From Hymenolepis diminuta (taxonomy: Eukaryota > Platyhelminthes > Cestoda > Cyclophyllidea > Hymenolepididae), in contig CAADRB010000010.1 of assembly GCA_900708905.1 (NCBI GenBank), positions 237,054 to 301,053 of the forward strand: 64,000 nt of DNA, in the 5' to 3' direction. This document shows, piece by piece, positions 61,694 to 64,000 of this stretch (positions are counted from its first letter, which is position 1; the number at the start of each line of letters is the position of its first letter). The translations under genes and the position numbers were made by a program. The notes beneath the pieces are model-generated. The model was not told where the DNA came from. It was given only the letters and a program-made list of their open reading frames with translations, and searched no databases.

Positions 61694-63423
61694 TTTATGT
61701 ATTTTCTCCCTGTCATTACCCTCCCTCGCTCGTCTTCCTACTTAAATAACTTTTTCTGGTATTCGTAAAATTTCGAAATAACAAATACATATGGAAAATT
61801 TAATTTTTTCTACTGTTTTATTGTTTAGTGCTGCTAATAGATCTAGAGCTCTTTGATAAACTTATTTTTATTAAATACTAGAATGGTACTTGATCTAATT
61901 TTTCCGCATTTGCCATTTACTAATTTTATAGTCATCCGATGAATATTATTGTATCTGCAATATCTCTTATCCCTTAATTATCTGTGGGTTATGCTGTGTT
62001 CAAAGTATAATTTACTTTGCTGAGTATATTTTCAATCTGAATGCGAAAATGGGAGTCTTTCTCTTGTCTTGAATGCTTATTGGGTTTACAGTATGTTTTT
62101 TTACTTTTGCTTAACCTCTGAGAAATCCGTTTGAACTTTGGACTAGCAAATAATGAGGGTCAAATCAGTGAAATTACTACTTATGTAATAAATATATCGA
62201 TTTTTAGAAGAGTTTAGGCTCTGGATAATAGCTGCCACCCAGATAGTTTCGTAAGTCGATTTGTTAGCAGTAATATTTAAAGAGAGTAAATCAGGAGGGA
62301 TGGTGTGGTATGTTGACACTGGTGGAGGTAATGGGGAAGTAGAGAACGTATTCTAAAGTTGTAGATAATAAATGTAAGTATAGAGAGGTAATAAACAGAC
62401 AGGAAGTAAAGTAGTATCAGGTGGGAGATAGGGAAAAAGGAGCAAACATGAAGGGACGACCAAGTGTTTCATTGCTAAACGGGTTTCTGTACAGATGCTA
62501 TGTACTGAATTGCAGTTAGATGCTAGTAACGTGGCAGAAAAAATTATTACGTGAAGACAGACAACCTGGTGTTATAGGAAATTAGTTAAAAACTTAACTA
62601 ATTACCATCACAGTAGATGGTCATATCGGACAGTAAAATCTCTAGTGAGCACATACACCCGGTTGGAGTCTTCAAGGTCGCTCCTGGGCTACATTTTGAA
62701 CGTAAAAATTTAATAACTTTCACCAATAGTATGCCACATATCAGATAAACTAAGTGATTTTTTATGGAAAAACTCGGTTTAATTCAAGCTTCTTCTATCT
62801 GTTGGTCCAAAATACGGTAATTTGTCAGCTTGTGATGTTAATGGTCGCCTCTTCCATCAAAAAGAGTTTGACAAAGAAACTCAGATAAATTTTAAGTTTT
62901 TCCTTTTTATAAATATATTTCAAACCGTATTTAGCTTAAATTGCATTTGTGGATTATTTTGATTAATTACAGATCTCAGAGTGATTACGACTTGCAGTTG
63001 GATTTCGACTATTTGCTTATGGATTTGTAAATTTTGTATTTGAATGATGGGAGGTGTTAACCGTAGGGAAGTCCTTAAAATAGGGCATAGTTTTTATTGA
63101 AAGTGAATATATGCGTCAACTAATTTTTAAGTAATTAATTTACGTAGGAAAATTTTATAATTTGAAGTGTAGAAAAAATGAGATAGTATTCACTTTAGTG
63201 AGCTGGGCTATGTTAAAATCATGTTAGCTTTTATCTTGTATCTTAGTTGCGGGAAGAAAAATGTATCTGAATTGGATGGCCAACCACTGAAATTAATAAA
63301 CATGAGTTTACCTAGGAAATAGGGAAATATTCTGAAATTTGGATATTGGTATATTAGAATAATAAGTACTATGTCGAGTGGCATGACCATTCACGGAAAT
63401 AAATCAGCCAATCAATGTGCTCC

Positions 63424-63505
63424 GAATATAGTGAATATATAATCTCACTCATGAATCTGGGAGTCAAACAATGATGGAACATTGCGACATGACAGTGCAA
63501 CCTCA
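63424..63505 (+). repeat. Diverged repeat fragment shared with 53041-53120
   Basis: See the blocks CTCACTCATGAATCTGGGAG and GGAACATTG. These correspond in order to the copy inside SPEN intron 3. Confidence 0.5.
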
Positions 63506-63614
63506 GTTCTTTTCGAAAACATGAATAATTCAATACTCTCGATTTCAAGCAAAGGAAGATTTCGATATACCAGTTTCATTATTCGCTTATATTTGCCCCC
63601 TTTCCTCTTTATAC

Positions 63615-63900
63615 TGTAGTGGCAGTCACCAATTTGTGGTAGTAGTAATTTACCAGTTTGTAGCGGTAGTTGCCTAACAGTAAATGAAAGAAAAAGAACG
63701 ACAAGGATTGCTTTGACCAGGTTGTATTGAACAAAGTTCAGTACAGAGTCTCAAGAGAGAAATGGGGAATTGGAGTAGGATTGAGCTATGGAAGATGCGT
63801 TGGTCGAGCTATGGTTCCACCCTGTGTCTGTGTGTGTGTAATGGAGGCCATTTATAATCGACACTTTGGGTGAGGACACGCATAAGGATATGGTTGTAAG
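63615..63900 (+). repeat. Diverged interspersed repeat, second copy of the 4960-5230 family
   Basis: Contains CAGTCACCAATTTGT, TTGCTTTGACCA..TATTGAA and GGGTGAGGACACGCAT in the same order as at 4960-5230. It is heavily diverged and non-coding. Confidence 0.4.
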
Positions 63901-64000
63901 CGCGACTGTAGGAAAAGGAAGAAACGGTGCAGACAGGACTGGTTAATAGTGGGGTTGATTAAACGGTGTCTGCTACTATCGTCTGAGGTATGTTTACCTT

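Larger units (their letters stand above)
61700..64000. other. AT-rich spacer to the window end
   Basis: No gene recognised. It contains the old repeat fragments at 63424-63505 and 63615-63900 and a short TG tract at about 63826-63838. Confidence 0.55.

Noticed and set aside
1..64000. CRISPR arrays, bacterial operons, rRNA genes or a spliced-leader RNA gene
   Set aside because: None seen: no regularly spaced direct repeats, no rRNA-like conserved blocks, and no match that I could recognise to flatworm spliced-leader sequences.

Overview
The window is nuclear DNA from a metazoan with spliceosomal introns, AT-rich spacers and many old interspersed repeats. Gene content, intron sizes (many of 65-90 nt beside others of 1-4 kb), about one gene per 10 kb, and a short GAPR-1-type CAP gene fit a parasitic flatworm, most likely a tapeworm. 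That assignment is an inference from style and not from a marker sequence. I found no bacterial-type operons, CRISPR arrays, rRNA or convincing tRNA genes.

Layout. 1-12.3 kb: no gene recognised, only spacer with microsatellites and old repeats. 12.3-13.0 kb (-): a C2H2 zinc-finger coding exon with a CtBP-type PLDLS motif. 15.2-17.5 kb (+): a complete four-exon GAPR-1/GLIPR2-like CAP protein. 18.7-21.7 kb (+): mitochondrial ribosomal protein L46 in four exons. 22.2-30.1 kb (-): a NOP9-like nucleolar Pumilio-repeat protein in six exons, tail to tail with MRPL46. Its fourth intron holds a dead mariner. 30.1-36.9 kb: spacer. 36.9-39.0 kb (+): a decayed Ty3/gypsy retrotransposon with gag knuckle, RT/RNase H and integrase remnants. 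40.2-56.4 kb (-): a complete nine-exon Split ends/SPEN gene encoding four RRMs and a C-terminal SPOC domain, 2168 codons before the stop. 60.7-61.7 kb (+): an intronless Ser/Thr-kinase-like gene with non-canonical HCD and DFN motifs. 61.7-64 kb: spacer.

I joined the exons of CAP, MRPL46, NOP9 and SPEN by hand. All use GT..AG junctions, keep reading phase and give proteins of normal family length. The genes are unrelated housekeeping or regulatory units (mitochondrial translation, ribosome biogenesis, transcription/RNA control, signalling) and do not form a system.

The most unusual signal is a 271-bp segment present twice in inverted orientation, 8.3 kb apart, with no difference I could find. 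One copy lies in an intron of the CAP gene and the other in an intron of NOP9, and each runs in the same direction as its host gene. Four diverged members of a tRNA-like SINE family are also visible. I did not find a convincing new multi-gene system.
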